Shown here: one piece after another, positions 9,798-20,861 of the stretch
How the letters are laid out: each line of letters begins with the position of its first letter
How positions within the stretch are numbered: position 1 is the stretch's first letter
Source: Pyrus communis
Lineage: Eukaryota; Streptophyta; Magnoliopsida; Rosales; Rosaceae
Reading direction: 5' to 3'
Assembly: GCF_963583255.1 (NCBI RefSeq)
Contig: NC_084808.1
Location: 7,959,501-8,023,500 of the forward strand
DNA length: 64,000 nt
Program-made: the position numbers and the translations under genes
The notes under the pieces: generated by a model
What the model saw: the letters and a program-made list of their open reading frames with translations, nothing else
What the model was told of the DNA's origin: nothing
The model's database searches: none

Positions 9798-11460
9798 ATC
9801 TTTTGCTAGTCCTCGAGCAAAACAAAACAACAAAAGAACACGAAACTAGACAAAACGAACAAAACACAACCTACACCTTCCAACAATCGTCTCATGGATT
9901 TCCAATGCACATGACAAGTTAAAAATCATTATTCCCACAGATTTTAGCCATCTTTATACTTAAGTACATTCTTACTCATAGTCACCACATACTAGTTCAC
10001 AATTAAGCATTTAAAACCATGATTTGAATGTAGTAACATGCCTTAGAGAATTTCCTCAATTCCTTACTAGAATGCACTCTATTTTCACACAGATTTTCTG
10101 ACTACACACCCTACACTAGTTATATGTGAGAAGATTGATGTAAACATGTAGACGAACACTCACATATGCTATAACAAGGAAAGCATTTTCTGGATTTACG
10201 ACAATGACATGAATATGATCTCATGAATGGAAAGCTACTACTTAGAACGAGAACCAGTGATTCCATATGCTCATACCAAATTCAAACTCCACATATTGAA
10301 TACATAACATCAAGATAGAAGTTGAGGGTTGTAACGGGGCTAAGGGTAATGGTTTAACAAAGAAAGGTAAAGTAAAACAAATCTTCTTAAAGTAATAGGA
10401 AGCGAAGTAATGAAATTGACAATTAAACTCACTTTTAATGGCAGAAATCAACTTTTAAACACAAGGGAAGATTCATGCAACAACTAGGGTCAAATTCACT
10501 CTTTTGGACCCTTCCTTCAATAACCAATACTTGTGAGATCATTCTCACTTATTTTTCAACTCTTTTTCTTTCTTTTCAACAATTTTTTTTTTCTTTATTT
10601 CATTCTTTAGCCGTGCCCTATTATCTTCCCCCACACTTATTTTCTGCAATATATTGATCAAAAGGAGTTCATTCTAAGTCATGCTTCACTATCCTTTAAG
10701 AACAAGGGTATGGAAAGTCCTAATCTAGGCTAGGTGAGGATAATGTGGTTAACAAAGAAAATAAGCTTGAAAAGGCTCAAAAGGGTTAAAACTTACAACA
10801 AATAAGAAATATGAAAAGGGATAGGCTTTTTGGCTTTGGCTTGACTAACAACGTCATCTTATTGTATGTTATGCAATCAATATCATGCTTTGAATGAATT
10901 GGGCATGAGTTCTAGTATTTGGAACTATAATGAAATGCATTCCAAGTAGCAACCAAGCAAAGAATGATGAGATCATGCAACGACTTTAGAAAACAAGAAA
11001 TCACAGAAAATAACTCTCCAAAGAAGGTAATGGCTCGAGTCTCACAGGGTTGTAGCGTTTGTTTGAGTTCCTTCCTTCAAGCATGTTACAAAAACGAATT
11101 TTTCTTTTATGATTGCATGTGAAGTCATATATTATAACCATAACCAAGCATATACCAAGAGTAAATCAAACTTTTCTCTATGTTTATAACTCTTTTTAAC
11201 TGTCATGCAATTACAAACCAAATCCTTATCATTGTGTTGGAAGGTACCCTAAGACACAAACACACAAAAACGACTCAAAACACTCTTTTTAGGCTTTTCA
11301 AAACATATTTTTCAAATTTTTATGTGTTTTTCGGAGTTATAAAAACAAAACTTACTAAAACACTCTAAAACATCTTAAAAACGTTTTAAAACAGCAAGGA
11401 ACAACATTTGAAGTTATGGGTGATAAAATCCCACGAATTTGCATCAGATATACTTAGTTA

Positions 11461-11507
11461 CCCCCCCCCCCCCCCCACACTTAAATTAACCATTGTCCTC
11501 AATGTTT
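11461..11507 (-). promoter_or_regulatory. Internal G-run (16 nt) plus stem-loop, copy 2
   Basis: There are sixteen C residues on the plus strand (11461-11476), followed by CACACTTAAA and an imperfect form of the stem-loop CATTG-TCCT-CAATG (11488-11507). It is the same element as 5891-5931 but with the G-run expanded from 5 to 16. A run of this length may also be partly a sequencing or assembly error. Confidence 0.6.
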
Positions 11508-12579
11508 TAAGCTTAAAATCACAACAAACAAAAGTAAACATAACAACAGCAACGAAACATACTAAACATGGCATAATGTAAATAACAAAGAGAAGAGTTT
11601 AGAGACGCAAATCTGGTTGTGGAATGTAAATTCCATCTTCTCCTTGTTGATTGCATTGAGGCTTGATGTTGTTGATTCCACAGGGGTTCCTCCCATCGTT
11701 GATTTTCCTTTGTGCTACTCTTGAACTGGGCAGCAGGATTCTTTTGGTCTCCCCCGAAGGTCTGAGCTTACTCCTTTGGTCTGTTTCTTTGTTCAATCTT
11801 TCCAATTCGTATTGAAAAGGGTTGGAGGATAACTCAGCCTATGCTTGTCTCCACATGCTTCAATGTATCATTTTCCTTGCCTTGCTTGCTCCCCTTGCAG
11901 AAGTGGTCCCTTCTCTGGAAGTGTATCAACCGTTGAAGATGACTACTCGAGAGCAACGCTAGGTAAGCAATCAGGAATGGATTCCAGGCAGTCGGCTCCA
12001 GACCGGAAGACTGACTCCAAGTGCCGCTGATTGCTTTCGTTTACTTTGCCATGCGAGTAATAACAAAGGCAAAGGAAAAGACAGGGAAAGAGCATGATAT
12101 GAGATACTTTTGCTTTAGACCTTGATGATATGAGATACCTTTGCATTTGAAGAAACGGCGAATGAAGCAGCACATGTATTTGTTGTGGTTGTCTCCACAT
12201 GCTTCGATCGACCGTTTCCTTTTGCCTCATCTGTACTCCCGGTATCTGGTATCTTCTTTGGGGGAGAAAAAATTGAGTATTTCAAAAGGCGTTGCTGGGA
12301 GAGCGCCCTCAGAGGTGCGGAAGAGTTGGACATTTTCTTGAGGTCTGCCTTGCCATAAGAGATGAATGTCGACATATATAGGGATTTCTTAATAACAAGT
12401 GGTGGTACTGTTCTTTTACCCTTATCGACAAACGTCTCTTCGATATCTGAACGACGCCTCTTCGATTTCTGAACGACAAAAGTAGTCACGGGCGCTGCTC
12501 TGTCACCACGCGTTTTCTGAAAAGCAGAGAAAGCGTCGTCGAACTTTGCGCTTGTCGGCTAAAGATGTGTAGTTGCGAT

Positions 12580-12735
12580 GATGGCCTCCACGTGTTATCG
12601 ACTTTGTCAGATATCTTTTGACAAAGTTGAACGCGTTTTCTGAAAAGCCGCGAACGCGTCGCCGAACTTCACGCAGGAAAATCCGGATTTTTGAATCGGT
12701 GGTCGTGTCGTTTGGCTTTTTATAGCGGTATCGAT
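12580..12735 (+). promoter_or_regulatory. Putative promoter of the antisense gene, copy 2
   Basis: CACGTG (12589-12594), TTTTGACAAAG (near 12616), ACGCG sites near 12632 and 12654, and a TATA-like TTTTTATAGCG (near 12717-12727) lie in the same order as in the other copies, about 115 nt before the ATG at 12841. Confidence 0.4.
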
Positions 12736-12840
12736 CACCCCAACATACACACTCTGAAGATTTCCCATTCTTGAAAATCTACTCCGGCCCTGAGAATTAA
12801 CTCCATCCACCCCTTCTCTCTGAACACCTTTGAAAAAAAA

Positions 12841-13497
12841 ATGACTAACTCATCAAACCTTTGCTTAGATTTGAGTCTCACCAGCGATCCGGTTGCGCCC
12901 CGTCAAGGTAATGTGTGGCGCCCTTCTTTCTTAGCTTCTAACGGTCCTCTTACAGGTGAGGACTCCATGATGACGGATGCAACAACAGCTACGATAGTAG
13001 CTAGGAACCTCCTCACTCCTAAGGATAGTAGGCTGCTTTCAGGACGGTCCGATGAGTTGGCCGTTCAAGAGTCCCTCGCTCTCAGCGTTCAGTATGCAGG
13101 CTCTGTGACCAACATGGGCCAACGCCTACTTGCTCGCTCCCGTCAGGTTGAATCGTTGATGGCAGAGGTGGAAAGTCTCAAGCAAGAGATCAAGCAGCTG
13201 AAGTATGAGAATAGAAGTTTGCATGTGCTTGCAAACAACTATTCGACGGGCATGAAGAGGAAGCTTGATGAGCTGCAAGAATCCAATGGTTGAATGCAAA
13301 GTGACCGTCAAAGGCTTGCGGCTTACTTCCAGAGGCACATTTTTCCTGGCTCATCCAGCGTTTGGCCAAGTATTGAGGCCTCGAATGCTCTAGCTCCGAT
13401 GCCTTCCGCTCCGATGCCTTCTGCTCCGATGCCTTCCGCTCCGATGCCTTCTGCTCCGATGCCTCGTAGTGGGGCTTCACGTAAACAACCTTTGTGA
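12841..13497 (+). pseudogene. Antisense zipper protein of the LARD cassette, copy 2 (one nonsense codon)
   Basis: It begins MTNSSNLCLDLSL and aligns throughout with the intact copies at 3843-4499 and 23915-24547. A TGA at 13291-13293 replaces the CGA found at the same place in copy 3 and cuts the protein to 150 residues, after the zipper. The frame then continues open to the usual end SRKQPL at 13497, so this is a single-base nonsense change and not decay over the whole length. The LxLxLxL motif and all four zipper leucines remain. The tail is a 15-bp tandem repeat encoding Ala-Pro-Met-Pro-Ser (about 13391-13464). The 150-residue form could still dimerise if it is made. Confidence 0.7.
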
Positions 13498-13523
13498 AGC
13501 TCCATCTTTCTCCATGTTTAGTA

Positions 13524-13555
<32 letters not shown>

Positions 13556-13556
<1 letters not shown>

Positions 13557-14068
13557 CAAATCAAACGGCATGGAATTGGTCCTTGAATGGAAGGTGATAC
13601 TTGAAGTGAACCGGCATTGGTTTGAATTCTAGTGTAGGTGCCTACATTACTTTGGGCAGGTTGTGGTGGCTGCATAGGCGTTGAATAGAACTCCTCGTAT
13701 GGTGGCTGCCAATATCCGTCTTGTTGAGCCTCATTGTCTTGATTTTGTGAGCCCTGCACCAAACAAATTAATTCATTAAGCTTTTGATTATAATCTATTG
13801 ACGAACTTGAGTTTGGTTGGGCATATTGAATATGAGGTTGTGGTGGCTGCATAGGTGTTGAATAGAACTCCTCATATGGTGGCTGCCAATATCCTTCTTG
13901 TTGAACATGTTCAGGTTCCCACCACATAGAGTTTGAATGATCACTCCAATCCGAATTGTAAGTATTGGAAAACACGTTATTCCTTGATTGAAGATCAAAT
14001 GTACCAACGCTTTGCATTTGGGACCTTTCCATGAGCTGTGACAAAAGAGAAGCATTATCAAGTGCCAT
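13556..14068 (-). CDS. Gag-like remnant frame of copy 2 (170 residues)
   Basis: This is the counterpart of the 444-residue frame in copy 1. It starts MALDNASLLSQLMERSQMQS. It keeps the twice-repeated unit containing GYWQPPYEEFYSTPMQPPQ and ends shortly after it, joined to the extreme end of the longer frame (IQGPIPCRLI against the KFHAV region in another frame). A large in-frame deletion has removed the rest. The ATG lies about 160 nt from the LTR, as in copy 1. No recognised domain remains, and I treat any coding function as doubtful. Confidence 0.45.
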
Positions 14069-14204
14069 GTTGTGCTTCTCTAGTACTTGAATTCAACAAA
14101 CAAAACACAAATCACAAACTAAAACTAAAATATATAACGGAAACTAAAACTAAAACTAATAAGAAAACGAAAATAACAATCCAAAGGATTAGCAAAGTTG
14201 CTAA

Positions 14205-14222
14205 TCCCTGGCAACGGCGCCA
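14205..14222 (-). promoter_or_regulatory. Primer-binding site of copy 2 (one mismatch)
   Basis: TCCCTGGCAACGGCGCCA on the plus strand differs by one base (T for C) from the tRNA-Asp 3' end seen in the other elements. Confidence 0.85.
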
Positions 14223-14227
14223 AAATT

Positions 14228-16113
14228 TGATGCGCGATTTATACGCACACAAATTAAACCCTCTTTTTGTCAATTGTAGTATAAGTATAAGTAGGGATCG
14301 TTCTGGACCGGGGATTAGGAGGGATTGTTAATCACTTGGATTTGACTCAAAAACGTAAAAACAAAGTTAAAAACGTTCACAAAGACTCAAAGGACTCAAA
14401 ACAAGTTCAAAAGACTCAAAACTGCCTAAAAACACTAACTAGGCAGTTTCTGACTTTAAACCCAATGTTGGACGAATTTAAGATTATGGTTTGATTCAAA
14501 CGTAAAAACACAATATAAAACACTATACTAGACTCAAAGAATGCAAAACTAAACTTTAAAACACTAAAACAAACCAAAAGACTCAAACATCACCCAAAAC
14601 ACTCAAAACTGCCTTAAAATCACTTTCTGGGCAGTTTTGAGCACTTTGGTGAATTTGGACGAATTTGTGTAACAAATTGAATCAAAACTCTTATAAACAC
14701 AAACTAAGACACTTTCTAACTAAATTAGACAATAAAGTAAAGGGGGATTGAGTTTTGGACGAAATTAAATTAAATGTACAGATTCAAATTAAAACAGATA
14801 GTAAAGATGAATTTGATGGAATTGAATGGATGGGAAGCTAGCTAAGGGGTTCATCTCCACACATGTTATACTTGCATAATAAAATGATTTCCAATTGCAT
14901 TTCAATAAACCATGATGCTCAACACCCCAAGTTAACCGTGATGCACTAATTAACCTTCAAATCTTCCTAACGTTATTGAATTGGATGATTCATGCGACAA
15001 TTCAAAACATTCCCCACAAGTCCTCAACATGAATGCATAGAAGAGGTACAAGCAAGAATCATTACGCTCTATGAAAGTTATAAGTGTTGACGAGGCATTC
15101 GTTACTATGATTGCATGAAACTTATGCCAAGAATTCGTTTAACGCGATTGTTTATAAGCAACCTCCACTACTTGTGAATATAAGTTCGTAACTATTAGGT
15201 GAAACTCACTTATATTCTAGCGTCATATTCATGCATGAAAATTAAGCGTGCACTCTCAATAAACATACATAAATAAGTTATCAATCAAACGGTTAAACAA
15301 ATTGAATCCACAACTTATGAAACGCAATTAGAAGTAATCAAATCAAAATGCAAGCACAAACATATATTTCGAATTCCCCCCTAACCAAGGGGGGTTTAGT
15401 TCCTCATAACTTTGAAATCAAAGAAACACCTAAACATTCCAACAACTCAAACTTGAATTGTATGAACGTTTAGGCACTCTTCTCTTCCATTCCTCATACG
15501 TACAAAACAAGGAGAATTGAATTTAAACATTGAAATCAAAGAAACACCTAAACATTCCAACAACTCAAACTTGAATTGTATGAACGTTTAGGCACTCTTC
15601 TTTTCCTCGTTGTTGTGGCACAAGGTCTAAGGATAGTTTGATGGTGTGAATGGTTTGGGGAGTGGTGTTTGGATTAATAGGGAAGGCAAGGAGTGTTTTT
15701 GGGCAGAAAATATGAAGGATGGTGAAGTATGGCTGTGTTAGAGAGAGGGAATGAATTTCTGGCGTGAATGAATGTGTATGGAAGAGTGTATTGTGTTGTG
15801 AATGGAATCGTGGAGATGCACGGCATAAGGGAATTGGAAAGGTTTAAATGTCCTAAAACTAAAGGGAACAAGGTTCCAACACTTTGGTCTTCAATTAGGT
15901 CTTCAATTTCGTCCAACACTTTGGCTCCAAGCATAAGCTATCCATCCTTAGCCCAAAAGTGCTCCAAAAGTCTCCAAAATGCATCTTTTTGCTCCTTTAG
16001 CCCTTTGGACCTACAAACACACGAAAATAGCTTAAAGTACTAAAATAACTAAAGAAACATAACGTAAATGCACGAGAACAAGCCATTTAAGTCGCATGAA
16101 TATGCTCCTATCA
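14228..16113 (-). repeat. 5' LTR of copy 2
   Basis: It spans TGATGCGCGATTT at the left to CTCCTATCA at the right (1886 bp). It contains a tandem duplication of about 118 bp (15419-15536 against 15537-15654) that carries GAACGTTTAGGCACTCTTC. The bases after it (ATTGT) would be one half of a target duplication whose partner is lost. Confidence 0.85.
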
Positions 16114-18137
16114 ATTGTGGACCACACATACACCCACACTCATTTCTCTCTCTCTGCCCTATCCCAATTCCCTCTCTCTCTCCCTTTCCTATCTTCTTCG
16201 TACGAACAACACCAAAGCCTTTGGAAACTTCACGGATCGAGGAAACAAACTACATATTTGTGCTCATGAGGTTCTTAGGAGTTCAACCATACCCATTTCA
16301 GGTAAGGGAACCTTCATTTTCACATCGAACCCAAGAGGTGTGGATCGGGGTACTGTTCATGCACACGTTAATTCTTGTGTTTTTGGGAATTTCAAGCTTG
16401 TAGGAAGCTTGGTGAGGTCCTTAGGAGGCTCGGGGTGGTTCGTTTGAAGGTTTTGGACGTCGGGATCGTGAGTTACAGGTTTGGCAGGATTTGGTGGAGT
16501 TTTCCCGGCGAGATTCCATTAGTTTTAGTGCTTGCAAGTGGTAAGGATTTGTTCCTCTAGTTGTAAGCTTCATTTTGGTACCAATTTTGTGAAATTTGAA
16601 TGAAAAACGAGTGAGATACGAAGTTTGGAAGTTTTCCCGGTTTTCCAGCGATGGCGACGGTGCCGGAGAAGATGACAGAATATTCCGTCAGTTTGGATGG
16701 AATATTCCTAACGGCGTTAACGGAATCTGTTAGGCTTAATGGAATATTCCTGACGGCGTTAACTAACACCGTTAGTGTGTCAGGCACGTGCCTGCGCGTG
16801 GGCAGCGCGTGGGGGCGCGTGAGGTGTCAAAAAATTATTTTAAAAATATGGGGATGTTCGTGAGGTTGAGTAGATCACGTTGGTGTATTCATGCACCCCA
16901 TTTGAGCATTGTATGAGAAGTTATTTCGTAATGTTGGTTATGTGCTTTAAAATTAACGTTTTTATAGTTGTTTCGCATATAGGTGAGACCTATCCCAAGG
17001 ACGAGCGCAGTCACTCGAGGCAAGGGGGTTACGACCCTTCTACATACTAGTGAGTAGGTTTTTGGTTTTCCGTATATACCTATATACGTTTTTCCCATAA
17101 AGTGAAGTGAAACGTTTATACGTTTGTATGCCATGCATTATGTTTGCCCGTTTAATTATGCATTATTCGTTGCATATATACATATGTTTGGTGTTGCGGA
17201 CGCAGGTAAGTGCAAGGTAAGTTATGGTTTATGTTTATGCTTAGTGGTGATATGAGATGCATAGAGAGCTCATAACCTGCACCCCCGGTGTTAGTGCTCC
17301 CGCCCAAAGTTGGGCACAGTCCTTCACGTGATGTTCACCTCCCGCACCACACGCTCATCTTGGATCCAAATTAGGTGCATAGTCTTGTCGTACAAACCAC
17401 TTTAGGTGGTTCCGACTTGTAGGTGACCCGCGATTATTCGCCCAGTCTTCATGTGATCATAGCACTTGAGCGTACTTATTTACAACCAGTCTTGTCGTAC
17501 ATACCACTTTAGGTGGTTCCGACTCGTGTGCAAGTGTAGTTAGTGAGTTGGAGATTTGAGCTCTAGATTCAGTCGTACAGGTCACGTTAGGTGACTCCGG
17601 CTGACAGATTACATGGCATTGATTGGCATTACCTGAGTACTTGCATTTTGTTTAGATGTATTCGACATGGCATATTTCTGACATGACTTATATATATGTA
17701 TATATTCTATTTTTCTGGGATGTATACAGGTTTTACGGCGAAGGGTCAGAACTTTGTTTATGAAATGATTTTTGAAAAGCTTTGTTTTTGTCCACTCACA
17801 TTTTCTGTTTTGCACCCCTCCAGGTTCTAGTTTGGCTAGCACTTTTGGTGGCTCCCCAGAGGATTTCCCGGCTTATCTGACAAATTATCACCAGTGTCGG
17901 ACCACCTTTGGGTGTGTTATTTAGTGTTTGTTTCTTCCGGACTGCACTAGGTTTTCCGTGCTCAGAACATTGTTCTTCACACTTACGCTTGCACATGTAT
18001 GTTATTTACGCATTGTATAGCTTGGTTTTTATTTATTCGTACTTTTATTATTATTTATTAGCTTCCGCACTGTGCATATGGTTACATCACTTCTACATGA
18101 CGACCAACATGCCATGATCTCAGTCGGGGTGTGTCAT
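16114..18137. repeat. Unresolved LTR-like remnant, possibly a chromovirus LTR
   Basis: There is no convincing gene. The end TCGGGGTGTGTCA resembles the terminus of Del/Tekay-type chromovirus LTRs, and a similar CGGGGTGTGA lies at 54180-54189. Inside are a GC-rich block of GCGTG repeats (16785-16822), paired ATATTCC/GTTAAC motifs (16680-16775) and three hairpin repeats (17387-17601). I could not find a matching second LTR, primer site or polypurine tract. The left end may have been cut by insertion of copy 2. The short open frames here show no recognised domain. Confidence 0.35.
17387..17601. repeat. Three repeated hairpins with paired base changes
   Basis: Units at 17387-17416, 17494-17523 and 17572-17601 share the plan GTCG-5 nt-stem-5 nt loop-stem-TC-CGAC. 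Units 1 and 2 use ACCAC/GTGGT. Unit 3 uses GTCAC/GTGAC, with two stem pairs changed on both sides. The outer GTCG pairs with CGAC, or with CGGC by a wobble in unit 3. Confidence 0.7.
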
Positions 18138-18289
18138 ATACGGTTACGTTTCAAAAAAAAAAAAAAACATGTAAATGGGCGAAAAGGGGGGTAAATGGGT
18201 TAAAAATAGATAAATGGGTAAACGGGTATATGGTTACAGTTAAATGAGCACGCGGTTATGGATATGGTTAACCGTTTATAAACGGTTAT
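18138..18289. repeat. hAT-like subterminal repeat DNA, left part
   Basis: It is rich in variants of AAACGGTTA, GGGTAAACGG and GGTTAACCG. The tract continues after the copy 3 insertion at 42159-42215. Such clustered motifs are typical of subterminal regions of plant hAT elements. I see no transposase and no terminal repeats, so the assignment is tentative. Confidence 0.35.
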
Positions 18290-20846
18290 TGATGCGAGAT
18301 TTATACGCGCATAAATTAAACCCTCTTTTTGTCAATTGTAGTATAAGTATAAGTAGGGATCGTTCTAGACCGGGGATTAGCAGGGATTGTTAACCACTTG
18401 GATTTGACTCAAAAACGTAAAATAACAATATGAAACACTATACTAGACTCAAAGAATGCAAAACTAAACTTTAAAACACTAAGACAAACCAAAAGACTCA
18501 AAACAACACAAACACACTCAAATCTGCCTAAAAACCACTTTCTGGGCAGATTTGAGCACAAACACAAATTTGGACGAAATTAAGTTGTAACTTGACTCAA
18601 GACTCTTAAAAACACAATATAAAACACTAAACTAACTCAAAGAATGTAAAACTAAACACTTAAAACATTAAAACAAACCAAAAGACTCAAACATCACCCC
18701 AAAACACTCAAAACTGCCTTAAAAACACTTTCTGGGCAATTTTGAGCACTTTGGTGAATTTGGACGAATTTATGTAATAAATTGAATCACAACACTTATA
18801 AACACAAACTAAAACACTTTCTAACTAAATTGGACATTAAAGTAAAGGGGGAATTAGATTTGACGAAATTAAATAAAATGCACAGATTCTAAATTAAAAC
18901 AGAAAGTAAAGTGAATGTGATGAAATTGAATGGATGGGAACCTAGCTAAGGGGTTCATCTCCATACATGTTATACTTGCATAATAAAATGATTTCCAATT
19001 GCATTTCAATAAACCATGAATGCTCAACACCCCAAGTTAACCGTGATGCACTAATTAACCTTCAAATCTTCCTAACGTTATTGAATTGGATGGGTTAGCG
19101 CATGCGACAATTCAAAACATTCCCCACAAGTCCCCTACATGAATGCATAATAGAGATACAAGCAAGAATCATTACGCTCTATGAAAATTATAAGTGTTGA
19201 CGAGGCATTCGTTACTATGGATTGCATGAAACTCGTGCCAAGAATTCGTTTAACGCGATTGTTTATAAGCAACCTCCACTACTTGTGAATATAAGTTCGT
19301 AACTATTAGGTGAAACTCACTTATATTCTAGCGTCATATTCATGCATGAAAATTAAGCGTGCACTCTCAATAAACATACATAAATAAGTTATCAATCAAA
19401 CGGTTAAACAAATTGAATCCACAACTTATGAAACGCAATTAGAAGTAATCAAATCATAATGAAAGCATAAACATATATTTCGAATCACCCCCTAACCAAG
19501 GGGGGTTTAGTTCCTCATAACTTTGAAATCAAAGAAACACCTAAACATTCCAACAACTCAAACTTGAATTGTATGAACGTTTAGGCACTCTTCTCTTCCA
19601 TTCCTCATACGTACAAAACAAAGAGAATTGAATTTAAACATTGAAATCAAAGAAACACCTAAACATTCCAACAACTCAAACTTGAATTGTATGAACGTTT
19701 AGGCACTCTTCTCTTCCTCGTTGTTGTAGCACAAGGTCTAAGGATAGTTTGATGGTGTGAATGGTTTGGGGAGTGGTGTTTGGAAGGATGGTGTTTGGAT
19801 TGTAAGGGAAAGCACGGCACAAGGGAGTTTGATGTCTACATTTCTGCAATGGATGAATTTCTGAAATGGAAGTGTGTATGAGAATTGTGTTGTGAATGGA
19901 ATGAATGCAATGGATGCTTATTTATAGGTGAAATGGGGGGAACATGACAGCTAGGAGGGAATGTGGCTGCATGTTTGAATGATTAAAGGATGCATGTGGG
20001 TTGGAATTGCATGTGCAATGAATATGTGGCTGCATGTGCAAGGGGACAATCTGAAAATGCATGTGAAAGCATGTGTTGGCTGCAATGATGAAATGGATGG
20101 CAGTGCATATGGCTTAATTAATTAAAGGGAGTGCATGTGCAATGTTTTAAAGGATGGAATGCATGTGAATATGATGGAAATCTGATGGGAATGGGAGATG
20201 CATGTGCTGATTTATGCATGTGATTAAAGGGGGAATGATGATGAATGCATGTGAATTATTTATGAAGGGAATGCATGTGCAATGAAGTGGAATGACAGCT
20301 AGGTTGAATATATTTAAAGGGAGTGCATGTGGCTTGGTTGGAATGAATGAAATGCAATCTGAAATGGGAGATGGAATGGAATGCATGGCAATGATGGTGT
20401 TTGTGTGAATGATGGCAGATTGTGTGGATGAATGATTAGGGTCTTGTAAGGGTGGAAATGCATGTGGAGTGCATGGTTGTGTTGGTTGAATTAAAGAATG
20501 GGAATGCAATCTGAAATGCATGTGAACTATGTTGGAAAGAAGGGGAAGTCACGGCTATGGGAGAATATGAATGGTTTTAAATGTCCTAAAACTAAAGGGA
20601 ACAAGGTTTCAACACTTTGGTCTTCAATTAGGTCTTCAATTTCGTCCAACACTTTGGCTCCAAGCATAAGCTATCCATCCTTAGCCCAAAAGTGCTCCAA
20701 AAGTCTCCAAAATGCATCTTTTTGCTCCTTTAGCCCTTTGGACCTACAAACACACGAAAATAGCTTAAAGTACTAAAATAACTAAAGAAACATAACGTAA
20801 ATGCACGAGAACAAGCCATTTAAGTCGCATGAATATGCTCCTATCA
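18290..20846 (-). repeat. Left (3') LTR of copy 3
   Basis: It is 2557 bp, from TGATGCGAGATTT to CTCCTATCA, followed directly by the polypurine tract complement. The ~118-bp internal duplication is present near 19523-19705. Confidence 0.88.
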
Positions 20847-20861
20847 AATACCCCCACACTT
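20847..20861 (-). promoter_or_regulatory. Polypurine tract of copy 3
   Basis: AATACCCCCACACTT on the plus strand, next to the LTR terminus, identical to copy 2. Confidence 0.85.

Larger units (their letters stand above)
11560..13523 (+). other. Antisense-gene cassette, copy 2
   Basis: It is bounded by TACTAAACATGG (11560-11571) and CCATGTTTAGTA (13512-13523), exact inverted repeats as in copies 1 and 4. It contains the zipper gene on the plus strand, opposite to its minus-strand host. The minisatellite is reduced compared with the other copies. Confidence 0.7.
9116..16113 (-). mobile_element. Non-autonomous Athila-derived LTR retrotransposon, copy 2
   Basis: It lies on the minus strand and therefore tail to tail with copy 1. 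Parts: truncated 3' LTR (9116-9782), polypurine tract complement (9783-9797), internal G-run complement (11461-11476), cassette (about 11560-13523), gag-like remnant (13556-14068), primer-binding site (14205-14222) and 5' LTR (14228-16113). Its sequence order is the mirror of copy 1. The 3' LTR lacks its outer ~1.2 kb, so no left target duplication can be read. No enzyme domains are present. Confidence 0.85.

Noticed and set aside
16115..16560. Possible 5' exon of a gene (CT-rich leader, several ATGs)
   Set aside because: No domain and no good splice continuation, and the region runs into repeat-like GC-rich DNA and an LTR-like terminus.
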